Below are positions 1 to 11,261 of a DNA stretch of 64,000 bases, piece after piece. The DNA lies in contig CM043964.1 in the NCBI GenBank assembly GCA_014529385.2, positions 107,407,587 to 107,471,586 of the forward strand. The letters are read 5' to 3'. How positions within the stretch are numbered: position 1 is the first letter of the stretch; the number at the start of each line of letters is the position of its first letter. The stretch comes from Adiantum capillus-veneris. Lineage: Eukaryota; Streptophyta; Polypodiopsida; Polypodiales; Pteridaceae. The notes under the pieces are model-generated. The model saw only the letters and a list, made by a program, of their open reading frames with translations, did no database searches and was not told where the DNA came from. A program made the position numbers and the translations under genes.

Positions 1-642
1 GATCAGATTATGATACAAGTAGTTTCATACCGAGAAGATTCAGACAGCTCCTATGAGAGAGGGATAGGCAATAATGTCTATGCTTTTGAAGGAAAAATTC
101 CATGGATAGGTCCTGAAGGGATGTCAGAATCATCATACATAATAGAATAACCAACAAAAAACCATTACCAGATAGATGAAAATATGTTCATGTTCATGGA
201 AAATCAGAACTACAGACCTAGGGGATATCCTCCTAGAATCGAACAACTGACGAGGGCTCCACAGGCTTCTCCACCACCAGTAGGACCATGCTATGAATGT
301 GGCGGGGATCATTGGGCAAGAAGTTGTCCACACAAAGGAGAGCGTATCAAACTCTTTGGATACTGTGAGGGTTGTACAAATGACCATCTAAGTTCACACT
401 GTACAAAAAACCCTTATAAAAAAGGGAAGGAAACCATGAACAAGATTGGAATTGTATCAAGGTCAAGTGGATTAGAAATGGAACCAACAGTTCCAATGAA
501 TGCTGTAACAAGAGCACAAGCACATGAGGCTGCAAGGAACATACCTATGGGAGACAAAAACATCCCACCCAACCAAACTGAGATAGAGAATTTGTTGGTT
601 AGGACCCCTAGGAAATCCTGGAAGGCACAAAGGATGAGATGA
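1..642 (+). pseudogene. gypsy-1 gag, nucleocapsid part with two zinc knuckles
   Basis: C-terminal gag fragment. The reading frame at 184-642 contains two consecutive Cys-His boxes: CYECGGDHWARSC (about residues 37-49) and CEGCTNDHLSSHC (about residues 61-73). Both have spacing C-x2-C-x3-H-x4-C, one residue shorter than the usual retroviral C-x2-C-x4-H-x4-C. Such boxes bind the element RNA during particle assembly. A stop near 148 separates this frame from upstream gag-like coding (1-147). The protein then runs into a charged tail. The capsid part is outside the window. Confidence 0.7.
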
Positions 643-1440
643 AAGCCAAAATTATAAAAGAAAAATCAGCTTTAGAAACGGAATTGTAGCAAACAGAAGA
701 ACAATTGAGAGTGGAAAGGGATCATAAAGAAGAGATTGATGTAGCAAAACCATCAGTAATACCTTCGGAGGTTTGATCTTGGTGGACAAGGTCTTTGAGC
801 CATTAGATGTGATCTTGAAAGATTATGAAGCTATGCTAAAGCCTAACCAAACCAAGGAGCATAGATGGTTAATGTATCCTCATCCAGGGTATGAAAAAAA
901 GAGGTTGCAGATGTGCAAGGAGCTCATCCAGGCGGCCCAAGCTCTTATGGAACTACTTGTTCCTATTGCTCCAAGGACTGAGGTGTTCATCCGCAAAAAA
1001 AATTTAAGAGTTGAAGAATTGAGGTATTGAAAACAGAAACCAAAAAAGAACCGGTAGTTGAAACACCTTTGGATACAAGGATGGCAGCCAATACCATAGA
1101 TGGGGTGTATTCATAGGTAATTATTCCAATTCAAGAAGTAGAAGAACCATGGCCATAGGACCTATGGGAGGATATCAGAAACAAAAAAGATGGAAGCGTG
1201 ACGCTTCAGTCAACCCCTATCACTAAGATCCATTACAACAAACCTCAGTCTTTGAAAAATTTACCTTCACTCATTGGGAACCATGAAACAAGATAAAAAA
1301 TTAGAAAAGTACCATCTCAATGGAAATCTGGTCCTAAGATGATGGACACCAAAACTCTTCATGAGATGATGTCGTCTCCTATCCATTGTATGCTAACTCT
1401 ATCTGAGTTATTGTATGTAAGATCTCATCTTTAAGAAGAG
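643..1440 (+). other. gypsy-1 gag-protease linker, degenerate
   Basis: Interrupted coding sequence between the zinc knuckles and the protease. The longest piece (773-1030, 85 residues) is helical and charged, and I recognise no domain in it. Several in-frame stops and frame changes are present. Confidence 0.4.
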
Positions 1441-2127
1441 GTGGGATTTTTTTTGGAGAAAATAGGGATGATAATTCCGCAACCAATTGTTTCTCCAAAA
1501 ACATCAAATAATGAGACCCCAAAACAAACTAAACCCGAGCCAGTACCAATAAATAAGGTGGGAGACTACTGTGAAGGAGAAGAAGGGAACACTACCTTGC
1601 CTGTGAAATACAAAGGAGTAAAAACGGTTGCTATATTAGATAGTGGGGACGGAATTGCCATAGCAACCAAGGCAATGTAGGAAAAATGGAAAAAGCCTAC
1701 TCTAAGGAAAACCCGAATGAAACTACAATTAGTGGATGGATACCTATAGAGACCTATTGATATTTTGGAGCAAATCTTAATATCCTCTTGTGGAATTGCA
1801 TATGAACACACCTTCACTATTATGAATTTTGATGAGAGTTGAAATTTTGATATCATATTGGACAGACCATTCATGCGTCAACTCAAAATGGTACAAGACT
1901 GGGGCTATGACTATATCTACTTAAAACACAAGGATGTCACTACAAAGATCAATGTCAAAGATCATAGTTATAGAGATGTAGAAGGAATCCCAGGAGAAGA
2001 GTTAAACTCCACAACTAAGGAGGAAGGAGAAATACCCGCTTGGCTGCAAAACAAAGCACACATTTGGATGTGTGGAGCTTCTGAGAGTGGGAGTTTGAAA
2101 AAAGAAGTTGTATTCACAACAGACTAG
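1441..2127 (+). pseudogene. gypsy-1 aspartic protease (broken)
   Basis: Retroviral-type aspartic protease remnant. The segment AILDSGDGIAIATKAM (about 1630-1677) carries the active-site triad in its plant D-S-G form. It is followed at once by a TAG stop at 1678-1680. Reading resumes with a frame containing LDRPFMRQ (about 1858), which matches the usual LGRPFL-type motif near the end of gypsy proteases. Both catalytic-region landmarks are therefore present but separated by stops. The normal job would be cleavage of the Gag-Pol polyprotein. Confidence 0.65.
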
Positions 2128-2523
2128 TACAAGACGAGGGGTATGTACAAGAGCCTTTTCCAGAAGAAATGTTCATACCTTTTGGATAGTAGCAGATACT
2201 GGCCGCCCTTGATGTGTGTGAATGAGGTAACACTGACTAAATTTTGTGTGAGGAAGGATATGATATAATTCCATTCCAAATGATGAGTGTCATCTTAAAT
2301 CCAAAATCTCGATCAAAAGGACCTGACATGGAGGGAGTTACAAATTACCGAGGCATAGTGGATGAGATCTCCATAATAAGGGACCTTGATGAAATTGATG
2401 AGGAAGCATTCCAAGACTCCACAACAAGCCTTAGGAAGACAACATGGACAACGAGATTTCTAGTAGTTCCAACAAGGACATCCAATAGAGGGATCAAAAA
2501 GCGGTCTATTATGATTTTCCCAA

Positions 2524-2609
2524 CCAAAAACCACAAAGACGACAAAGATATTTGAATAGATGCATGCCAAAAACCACAAAGACGACAAAGATATTTGAAT
2601 AGATGCATG
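2524..2609 (+). repeat. Two tandem copies of a 43-bp unit
   Basis: CCAAAAACCACAAAGACGAC begins at 2524 and again at 2567, giving two near-identical 43-bp copies. The duplication sits in the protease-RT spacer of gypsy-1 (2128-2959), which otherwise has only short broken frames. Confidence 0.85.
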
Positions 2610-2959
2610 AACAAACAAAATAAAAGAAAATTAAATTTTGTACCCCTTTTAAACAACAAAATGCAATATTTGAGGCTGGTCACAACAACTGATTTCCTTC
2701 AAGATGAGATATTGAAGAGGTTCATGAAACCCGACGTAACAACAAAAAAAACTTGAAAAAGAAAAGCAAACAAAATCCACAAGAAGAACATATCTTTGGA
2801 AAGTCAACAAAATGATAAAAACAGAGCGCAAACACGAATACAACGAATTAAAACAAACTTTGGAAGAAGTTTAGACAATGGAGTTGGAGATTGACGAGGA
2901 ATCCAACGATGATAGGTTTGATGCACCTTTCCACTACAAAAGGTACACTATTCAAGACA

Positions 2960-3770
2960 GAAAAATTGTAGTTTAGAAGCCCAAACAAAACCCAAAGGAG
3001 CCTGGAACCTCATATGATGGGCTCAAAAAAGCTAAGTGTATAAATATAGCAAAACCAGGCACGAAACCTAAGCCAGCATACATTGCCACGGACCTCACAA
3101 AAGAAGAAGAGCAACTATTGATAGCAACACTCCGACGATATAAATACATGTTTGCATGGTCATACAAAGACCTAAACGGAATAGATCCAGAGATCTGTCA
3201 ACTCACGATACTCGTTAAAAGTGATGCCAAACCGTGTGACAATGTCCTTACATGTACAATGAGACTCGTGCCAAAAAGATTAAGAAAGAGATAGACAAAC
3301 TCAAGAATGCGAAGTTTATCTATGAGATTGAACACATCGATTGGGTGTCCCCAATGTGGTAGTGCCCAAAAAGAATGGAAAGTTACAGGTTTGTGTGAAC
3401 CTCAAACAGGTAAATGCTACTACCATCAGGGACAACTATTCACCACCAATAACAGACCACGTTATTGAAAGAGTTGCAGGGAAGGATGCTTATAGTTTTT
3501 TAGATGCGTTCTCAGGCTACAACCAATTGACCATAAAACCAAGAGATCAACATAAAATAGCTTTTTCAATAGAGTGGGGACATATTTTCATACAGGGTGA
3601 TGCCTTTTGATTTGACCAATACCCCTACCACTTTTTAGAGACTAATGAGTCATGCATTCAAGGAGTATCTCAAACAATTTTTAGAGATATACATGGATGA
3701 TCTATGTGTGCATTCTCAGTTGAGAAGTGAGCACATAACATACTTGGAAAAAGTCTTTGAAAAGTGCAGA
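2960..3770 (+). pseudogene. gypsy-1 reverse transcriptase, N-terminal part
   Basis: RT fingers and palm. Upstream coding at about 3060-3230 (PAYIATDLTKEEEQLL, YMFAWSYKDLNGIDP) is the conserved lead-in of plant gypsy RTs. The frame 3341-3610 holds VVPKKNGKLQVCVNL and YSFLDAFSGYNQL. After a frameshift near 3600 comes the catalytic box as YMDDLCVHS (about 3691), a form of YxDD. The domain is cut at 3770 by the solo LTR insertion and continues at about 4728. An in-frame stop near 3290 and the frameshift make it non-functional. Confidence 0.85.
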
Positions 3771-4727
3771 TGTTGGGAGGCGTTGTAGCAACGACCTAAT
3801 CGCAACCCACACAAAATTATTTAATCCGTGGATCGGCAACCCCGCTAGGGCATGAAAGCATGAGCATCGGATGAATATAAATAGAGGATTCAAGAGGTCA
3901 CCTCTCCAATGCAAGTAGAGATTAGCCATAGCAAGCTAACTCTAATCATTCTCTAATCACTAATCAATCAACTCCTACACACATCAAGTCCACCGAAGTC
4001 CAACTTACCATAGACTAGCAACCCCAAGCACACTAATGATAAGCACACACTAATTACCACATGTCAATCACGGCACTTCATCAATAGCTACACACACGAG
4101 GTGAATGATGCTAGAGTTTCATAAAACCTATCTACACACAAGCAAACAATAGGACACACACACTAATTACAAGATTTAAGACCCAACTTTATCAACCTAA
4201 TTAGTGATGCTAAATATCACAAATTGAATGCTTGTAGAAGAATAAGAGTGGTTATTAGCAAGAAGTACATACCTCTCTCAAATCTAGAATAATGAGAGTG
4301 TAATACTACTCCATGACATAATGAAATGTAGAGAAGAAGTAGACTAATGAGGAAATATGAATTAGATTAATCAAGAAGAGATTACTTCAATTACGATGAT
4401 TAGCACTAGCCTCTTAAGCATGGGCATTAAGCTCAAGGCTAAGCCATAGAGAGAACACTCAAGAGAGAGAGAGCTCTAATAAGTGGATCCTCAAGAGTGG
4501 ATACTCAAGAATCAAGCCTCCTTGCATAAAGGCTTCCTTTTAAAAGCTTTCACTACAATCCCTTCTACTATGGGTTTAAGCTTGAGCCTTCTAGCTACCA
4601 TATACAACTTTGGAACTCCCAATGAGCCCAAGACTTATACAAAGTGAGTTGGAAATATTATGCACAACCATAGCATATCTCCCGCTTGATGCATATTTGA
4701 TGTAGCCTGTGTTAGCTGCTGCTAACA
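3771..4727. mobile_element. Probable solo LTR inserted in RT
   Basis: A 957-bp block that interrupts the RT frame between EKCR and the PKKC motif. It starts TGTTGG and can be read to end CTAACA, the TG..CA form of an LTR. TATAAATA at 3876-3883 would serve as a + strand promoter. No coding sequence is visible inside. I could not find a clean 5-bp target duplication, so the exact right edge is uncertain by a few bases. Confidence 0.55.
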
Positions 4728-5035
4728 ACATATCTTATTGTATTTTCTTAGATCCTAAAAAATGTATCTTCATGGTAAGACAAGGGAAAATCTTGGGCCA
4801 CATTGTGTCCAAAAATGGGATTTCCACTGATCAAAATAAGATACAGGTAATCGATGCACTACCAAGACCAACGAGAATAAAGGAAGTACAGGCATTTATG
4901 GGTCATTGTGGGTATTATAGGTGCTTCATGTACATGTAAGTTGTAATAGCTAAGCTCCTGTATGCTCTCATTGCCAAATGTGAGTGGACAAGGAATGTGA
5001 GAAGGCTTTTCACAAATTGAAACAGGGATTAATTT
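4728..5035 (+). pseudogene. gypsy-1 reverse transcriptase, C-terminal part
   Basis: Continuation of the RT after the solo LTR. FLDPKKCIFMVRQGKILGH and GISTDQNKIQVI are the thumb-region motifs of gypsy RTs, and VQAFMGHCGYYRCF is the connection motif (normally FLGHAGYYRRFI). Frame is lost after about 4939. Confidence 0.85.
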
Positions 5036-5039
5036 ATGT

Positions 5040-5575
5040 ACCAATTGCAAGCCCCTAATTGAAACAAGATCTTCCATGTACATGTAGATGCATCAACCTA
5101 TGCCATAGGGTGCATACTAGCCCAACCAGGAGAGAAAAAAAATGGATTTCCCCATTTGCTACTCTAGTAGGCAGCTAAACAACGTAGAGAAAAATTATAC
5201 CACTAGGAGAGAGAAGGTCTAGGGATGATATAGGCTGTCAAAAAATTTAGACACTACCTTCTTGCGAACAAATTTGTTTTCTGTGCAGATCACCAAGCAT
5301 TGTTGTATCTGATAAACAAACCTTGCAACACTGGAAGGATTGTTCGTTGGTTTATAATATTGCTTGATTTTGATTTCATCGCAGTCGTAAAAAAAGGAAC
5401 GACACACAAGAGAGTAGATCATCTTTCGAGATTGTTCGATGGAGAAGCACCTTATGGTGTTGATGATGATCTTTTGGATTCGTATCTGTTTAACATTAGA
5501 ATGGTTCCAAGGTGGAGTGAAGAGATAATCTCTCTACTCACCATAGGATCATTACAGGTAGAAAGACAACCATAA
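5040..5575 (+). pseudogene. gypsy-1 RNase H
   Basis: RNase H remnant in two frames. FHVHVDASTYAIGCILAQ (about 5074-5127) contains the first catalytic Asp. The frame at 5300-5575 carries the C-terminal part, with HKRVDHLSRL corresponding to the N-x-x-A-D-x-L-S-R motif. The enzyme would remove RNA from RNA-DNA hybrids during reverse transcription. Two stops near 5167-5172 interrupt it. Confidence 0.8.
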
Positions 5576-5579
5576 GTCA

Positions 5580-5815
5580 TTCATCAGACAAGAAATCTCC
5601 AGCTTTTAGCTAGATGACTTTACAAGAGAGGTAAGGATGAGATTTGGAGACTATGTGTGCAGTCGGACCAGAAACTTGCTCATATAGAACACACGGGGTT
5701 TCATAATGGGAAAACACAAACATACCAAAGACTAATGAGACTTGGGGTCTACTGGAAAAATATGGAGAACGGTGTCCATAATTACGTAAAATCATGTGAA
5801 GCCTTTAAAAAGTAA
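5580..5815 (+). pseudogene. First integrase H2C2-like zinc module
   Basis: Reads LYKRGKDEIWRLC followed by HTGFHNGKTQTYQRL, then GVYWKNMENGVHNYVKSCEA. This is the lead-in (LYRRG-type) and HHCC architecture of a gypsy integrase N-terminus. The second cysteine of the CxxC pair is not present (SCEAFKK). A TAG lies before LYKRG. A second, complete module with the same layout follows at about 5940-6335, so the element has two in tandem. Confidence 0.6.
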
Positions 5816-5939
5816 CCGCCAATGGAACATACCACCCTCTTTGGAGTAATGGGTGCGCCCAAATGGAGTATTTACATTATCGAGTACTTAAAAGCCAAGA
5901 CCTTCCCAAAGGGATGGAGTAAGGCACGAATGAGAACTG

Positions 5940-7096
5940 TAGAGGAGGAAGCAAATCACTAATTGCTGACTTCAAATTAAACCAATTGTACCGGTGGGGA
6001 AAGGACAATCGATTAAGATTATATGCTACTGAAAACGAATATTTCTCCATCCTAGAACAAGCACACTGAGGCCAGCTAGGTGGAAATTTTTCTGCTGACT
6101 TCAAACCAATTGTACCGGTGGGGAAAGGACAATCGATTAAGATTATATGCTACTGAAAACGAATATTTCTCCATCCTAGAACAAGCACACTGAGGCTAGC
6201 TAGGTGGAAATTTTTCTGCTGGCAAAACTTCAAAGCTAGTACTTCATGTAGGAATATAATGGCCAACATTGTTTAGAGACATGGAGGCATATGCAAAACG
6301 GTGTGATGGATGCCAATGCACTAAAGCACCTCTGCGGAGAGATGAAATTCCATTATGCCCAATGATAGGAGCTTGAGCCTTTGCCAAATGGGGCATAGAT
6401 TTTATAGGCCCCATCATACCTCCTGCATACCGCACGCGCACACAAAATATGATAGTAGCCATAGATTATTTGACTAAATGGGTGGAGGCAAAAGCAACAA
6501 AAAAAAAAATGATGCACGGACTATGACACAATTCCTCTTCAAAAATATCTTTACCAGATACGGTCTAGCCATTGAGATTGTGAGCGATAGAGAAACACAC
6601 TTTGTAACACTGTCATTGAAAGCTTACTCTCGATGAATTTAGGGTGATTCATTGCAAATCGGCACCCTACCACCCCCAAGTTAACGGATAAGCCGAGAGT
6701 ACCAATAAAATCTTATGGACGGTGCTAACCAAAATAGTGAGTGACTCAAGGAATGATTGGGACCTAAAGCTACACTCAACGTTATGGGCTTACAGGGTAG
6801 CATTTAAAACTTCCATAGGAACCACTCCATTTAACCTCGTGTTCGGAATTAATGTGATTCTACCCATGGAATTCTTAATCCCCATGCTTTGAGTTGCAAA
6901 ACAGTTAGGATGGAGGGGACATGAACTAGATGAAAGACTAGACATATTGGAGCAAATAGATGAAACTAGAATGAGGGCACTAGCAGGAATATATGCTCAA
7001 AAATGACAAATGAAAGCGTTCCATGACCAACATGTAATTAGCAAGGATTTCCAAAAAGGGGGATTACATTTTGGTGTATACCCTAAAGCAACACGC
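5940..7096 (+). pseudogene. gypsy-1 integrase: second H2C2 module and catalytic core
   Basis: The second zinc module begins with QLYRWGKDNRLRLY (about 5982), continues with SILEQAH..GQLGG and WPTLFRD, and ends in the CxxC of YAKRCDGCQCTKAPL (about 6290). The catalytic core follows: WGIDFIGPI (first Asp, about 6390), IVSDRETHF (second Asp, about 6575) and ESTNKILW (Glu, about 6695). Downstream coding (DWDLKLHSTLWAYRVAFKTS, GTTPFNLVFG) is typical of the integrase C-terminal half. The frame is interrupted by a 128-bp tandem duplication, several stops, and finally LARD-A at 7097. The enzyme would join element DNA to the host chromosome. Confidence 0.8.
5966..6221 (+). repeat. Tandem duplication of about 128 bp inside integrase
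   Basis: The block beginning CTGACTTCAAA at 5966 repeats at 6094, with the shared stretch ACCAATTGTACCGGTGGGG at 5981 and about 6105. The copies differ by a 4-bp indel and one or two bases, so the duplication looks recent. It doubles the SILEQAH segment of the zinc module and breaks the frame. Confidence 0.85.
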
Positions 7097-9131
7097 TGGA
7101 AAGGGGAAAATGGTAAAACCACCAGCACACTTGGTGAATGCCTCTCTATAGCCTAGTGATTTCACAGCACCCCTATCCCCTAGCAAACACACACCTCTAT
7201 ACCCAATCTACAAATGACTATTGTTTGTGCTCGTGCTTGGACTTCACATACCCAGACGTGAAGCAAATTATTTATAACCCTTTAGAGCATTGCATACCCA
7301 TAGATACAATCCGAACATCCTCTAATAACTCAAGATCACTAGCAGACTCAAGTTAGCCCACAAGCTTTCATCCTCAAGACATACCACAACTATATAGGGA
7401 GTACTCACTCAACACACATCGGAAGCATACATATGCCCGACGTACAACTAGACACAAAAGCGAGAGAAAAGATTAACACTAATTTGAGAATAGAGTGGAC
7501 AAATACCAAGGCAAAATTCTTCAGAAAAAGGTGTATGATGCTCCAAGCACGCTAATGATGTCCCACTTTTAATGCTCGATTGACTCCTTGCCTCTTTTGC
7601 TTTCGATCCTCTACACCTCATATGGCATGCCCCTTTGACTCTCAAGGCCTGACCACTTTCTTGTCCACGGTGTTCTCCTGATTCATGTAACCCTCCTTCA
7701 TCCCTTGCACGGCAGGTAAACCCTCCTCAAATGGAAAGTTTACCATTCCCTGTTTTATCCCAATAATCGTCCACCCTTGGCTAACCTCCTCCTCCTCCTT
7801 TGTGTAGCGCTGCTGTCTCAACTCCACTCAAGTGGCGGTCTCCACTCTCCCTTGCTCTATGGTGTTGGCAGCCCCTTATGAGTCGCTCCCAGCCTCCCTC
7901 GCCTCAAGGCAACCCTTCCTTCTCCCGACATCACCAAGCAACTGCATTGGCCAACAAGGCCGCCAACCTCCTGTGCTCACTTGCTCGGCTAGCCCCTCGT
8001 CAGCAAGGCGGCCTTTTTCTTGATCACGGCCCAACCTCTCTCGGTGGCTTCTCAACTGCAGCCCCTCCCCAGCCCTCTTGGCCCTTCCAGAAGGCTTACG
8101 GGCTCCGTCCTCTGCAAACTGGCCATTTTTTTCATGTAATGGCAGCACCGGCCCCTCTACCATGCAGCTGGCGTCCCTCCTGTGCTCGCCCCAAGGGAAA
8201 CCCCTCACCTGCAGGACACTATGGTCTCTCTCTCTCTGCTCGGCCTCGTTCTCCTGAGTGGCGCCCTGGCGGCCTTCCTCCTTCCCTAAACTCTGCTCTG
8301 TGGTGCCATGGCGGCCTCCATCCTGGCATGCCACCCCGTGGCTCTCACCTCCTCTGTAAAACTCCTCCTGTATGATGGGCTGTCACCCCCTTGCAGCCGC
8401 CCTTCATGCACTCGATGCCACCCTCTGACGGCTCCCCTGCATGGCCCCACCTCCTACCATTGGTTCAACACTTGGCCTTCCCCTCTTCTGCATGCGCCAT
8501 CACCTGGCCCTCCTCCATGCACTCGAACCCACACACAGATGGCGCTTCTTTTTCTGTTGCAGGTCGTAGCGCTCCACAAAAAACATTGTTTTTATTTTTG
8601 TAGTCTTCAACCTTAGCTTACTATTTTTAAAAAAATTCGATCATGGCCTCGCAACACACCTGCAACCGTCGAAGGTCGAAAATCTTCACCACACTACCTA
8701 GCACATGCTTAACTCCTTGATGCCCCCTTTAAAGTGTTGCCGCGTATGAAGCTTTATCAAAAAGAGCATTTCTCACGTACGCCGATACCCATATGGCCGC
8801 AACCTGATATAATTCGTTCTGCACAATGGATCTCATATAAAAAAGCATCTCATCGGGAATGACATGGCTACTATGATCGTTGACAAACTAGAGCCACCAC
8901 ACTATGGCTCGTTTTGAGAGAGATATCCAACAATCTTCACTACCTTTTAGCATCCTGACCAATATGGTGGAAATCCATCCTTGCCCTGTTCAATATCACA
9001 TGTGACATACATATTAAGTTACAACTTGAACCCTGCATCATGCAGCTTCTCCAGCATTATGTCATCCACCTGCTAAGCTTCCTGTACGTGCTTCTTGTAA
9101 GTCCTTGGGTCGACAGTGTTTGGCTGCACCA
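7097..9131 (-). repeat. LARD-A 3' LTR (2035 bp)
   Basis: Left copy of the LTR; in element orientation it is the 3' LTR. It pairs with 11262-13211 over its whole length with scattered substitutions and small indels. It contains a GC- and C-rich block (about 7830-8560) with open frames of up to 191 codons that occur in both copies and show no recognisable domain. CTATATAG at 7390-7397 is a plausible TATA box for - strand transcription, since the element reads leftwards. Confidence 0.85.
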
Positions 9132-9154
9132 TCATTGCCCACCCCCTCATTGAG
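9132..9154 (-). other. LARD-A polypurine tract
   Basis: Directly inside the 3' LTR, the - strand reads TGAGGGGGTGGGCAATGA. A purine-rich run next to the 3' LTR primes plus-strand DNA synthesis, and its position fixes the - orientation of the element. Confidence 0.65.
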
Positions 9155-9339
9155 CATTCATGCTCAACCGTAGTATTATTTAGGTATGCATAGAGAGCAT
9201 GATAAAAATAGCTACATAGACTGCATAAGAAAAATGATGATAATGGCTATATAGATAGGATGGAGATAGAGAGAAAATCATTTGCTACTGCATCACCCGC
9301 TAGGGTCAAATGGAAAGCTCACAGCTTCCCTAATCATAG

Positions 9340-9950
9340 TAGGCTCCACCTGGATAAAGAAAAAAAACAATGGCCGTGGCCATCCACCTATAAATCATGC
9401 ACTTCGAAGCATCTCTTTGCATGTGCAATCCCAAAAATAGGTGACCCTTCCAGCTCTTTATAGCATGGAGCTTCGTCACCCTGCATCCATAAGTCTTCGT
9501 GTCTACTATAAGCATACTTGCCATCACTTGAGAAACCTGAATCATAAGCAGCTATCCTGACATTTGCTACAGAACCCTCCATGGTATAGTCCACTTCAAA
9601 AAAGCCGCGCCACTGACACAAAGACACCTGTAAAGCAACCTTAATAACACATGTATCCATAGCATCACATAAAATAGCAAGACCCTGCAATTTGCCTCCA
9701 CCTACTGCATAGCCAAGCAAACCTGTTCCCTTTGCAAACCTGTATCCAAACCCTCTGAAAACGGCTCCAAGGCCACCTTTCCATACTCAAGAGTATGACC
9801 TGCTCGAGCTTCAACCTGTTCATCAAATACCTCATCACCTGCAAGGTTGGTGTCACCTTCCTCTCTGCATGGAGCCTCACTCTCATAGGCTGCACCTGTA
9901 TCAGCTTCCATAGAGTCATTTGTCGGAGCTAACACTCCATGGCCACACAC
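9340..9950 (-). CDS. LARD-A downstream ORFs, unknown protein
   Basis: Two overlapping - strand frames (9702-9950, 82 residues; 9388-9720, 110 residues) that continue from the gag-like ORF with frame changes. The first is acidic. The second is richer in hydrophobic and aromatic residues (for example GFFEVDYTMEGSVANVRIAA). I do not recognise either. Their place between gag and the polypurine tract is where an autonomous relative would carry pol, but no protease, RT or integrase motif is visible. Confidence 0.35.
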
Positions 9951-10594
9951 AAACTCCGAAACTTGGAGTACACCTCAACATGCTCACGAAGGCAAGGTTT
10001 TCCCACCGCCTGCATAGACAAATCAACTTGATCTACCACAGCTTCTGTTCCTAGCTCCTGCAAGCCATCCTCAAAAACCTGCTCTTCAACTAGGTCTGAT
10101 GCACAATCAAACCATACCTCTTCCTCCAATAGGGACTCACCATCACACGACATAAGAGATGGCTGCTCGACTGGCTGGTTCACACAAGGCCTCTCGACAC
10201 TTGCACTAGGCCCCTCTTTTACCTTCAAATGACTGGCATGCAACTCGCATACATTGTTTATCACTTCATCCACATAAAAAACATCATAAGTCTCATACCT
10301 AGAATACATGGATTCTTTCTCCCATGTAGCATCGATATCCAAACTGCTGCTGGAGCTATGAGAACTGTCGGACCCCTCCTTTGAACTTGCCAATTCTTGG
10401 ATCACTGCTACCTTCCTCGTTGCTAGCTCTGGAACCAACACTTCTTCTTTAAGATCTTCTATCACCTCGTCCTTTTGAGCAAGCAAATTGGGTGGCACTT
10501 TGAATATGCCCCTCTGTATCCTTTGAGACCTGGTTGGCACTTGTTCTACCTCTTCTACCCTGGCATCAACTTCACGTGCTTTGATCACATTCAT
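9929..10594 (-). CDS. LARD-A acidic gag-tail-like ORF
   Basis: A 221-residue open frame directly downstream of gag and separated from it by one stop at 10637-10639. It is acidic, with a serine-rich run (SDSSHSSSSSLDIDATW) and many Glu/Val repeats, and has no zinc knuckle. It may be the remainder of gag after a nonsense mutation or a distinct product. No known domain is apparent. Confidence 0.45.
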   Translation of the reverse strand: MNVIKAREVDARVEEVEQVPTRSQRIQRGIFKVPPNLLAQKDEVIEDLKEEVLVPELATRKVAVIQELASSKEGSDSSHSSSSSLDIDATWEKESMYSRYETYDVFYVDEVINNVCELHASHLKVKEGPSASVERPCVNQPVEQPSLMSCDGESLLEEEVWFDCASDLVEEQVFEDGLQELGTEAVVDQVDLSMQAVGKPCLREHVEVYSKFRSLCVAMEC

Positions 10595-10636
10595 ATCAAT
10601 AAAAAAAGGAGCTTTTACCTCTTGATGCTCATCAAT

Positions 10637-11209
10637 CTATTTGGGCCTAGATCCACTTGCTAACGTGACTGCTGACTGTAGCAATCCTGCCTCCATCTTC
10701 TTCTTCATCTTTTGACTCTTTGCCCTGGCAACTCTGACAGCTTCATCAAAGGTCCTTGGATCTTCATAGTCCATTCTCTCACGAACATAGGGATGCAAGC
10801 AAGATAGAAACCTTTTGAGCTTAAAGTATCCCGCATTGGTTGCCTGGGTAGTAGCCACAAAATCCCCCCAATAAGCTTCAAATTTATCAACAAAAACATC
10901 GAAATTCGCACTTACTTCCTGCTGCAAACCTTTGAGCTTTGCATCTGCTTCCGAAGCAGACACCACCTTTCGATACCTTTGTAGAAAGTTCTCTCGAAAT
11001 CCGATCCAGTTCTGTTTGTGCACATCTTCTAAGCCATCAAACCAAACTTTTGCTTTACCTCGTAGCACCAAAGGTAGAGTCTGGAGCTTTGCTTCATCAC
11101 CTGGCATCTGCAATACCGCCAGCACAAATAGCTCAAAATCGGCTAACCAATCGTCTGCATCTTCATCTCCTTTGAACACTAGACCAAACTCTACTTCATC
11201 TTGATTCAT
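10637..11209 (-). CDS. LARD-A gag capsid-like protein
   Basis: Retrotransposon Gag-type protein. I start it at the Met at 11209 (MNQDEVEFGLVFKGDEDADD) because the longer frame (to 11293) would begin inside the LTR. The segments DWLADFELFVLAVLQMPGDE, LPLVLRGKAKVWFDGL and NWIGFRENFLQRY fit the plant Retrotrans_gag capsid pattern: a Trp-containing helix, then LxGxAxxWxxxL, then W..F...F...F. It would form the particle that packages element RNA. It is open over the whole capsid region, unlike most coding here. Confidence 0.75.
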   Translation of the reverse strand: MNQDEVEFGLVFKGDEDADDWLADFELFVLAVLQMPGDEAKLQTLPLVLRGKAKVWFDGLEDVHKQNWIGFRENFLQRYRKVVSASEADAKLKGLQQEVSANFDVFVDKFEAYWGDFVATTQATNAGYFKLKRFLSCLHPYVRERMDYEDPRTFDEAVRVARAKSQKMKKKMEAGLLQSAVTLASGSRPK

Positions 11210-11230
11210 GAATACTTGGTCAAGAAGCAA

Positions 11231-11261
11231 TGAGTGGATCCTCAATGGGGGCACCACAACA
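11231..11261 (-). other. LARD-A candidate primer-binding region
   Basis: The sequence just inside the 5' LTR reads on the - strand TGTTGTGGTGCCCCCATTGA. The primer site must lie here, but I do not recognise the tRNA it would match. Confidence 0.3.

Noticed and set aside
7800-8616. Open frames of 102-191 codons, also at 11921-12786
   Set aside because: They lie inside both LARD-A LTRs in a C-rich block, overlap in several frames and both strands, and show no domain. Open length is explained by base composition.
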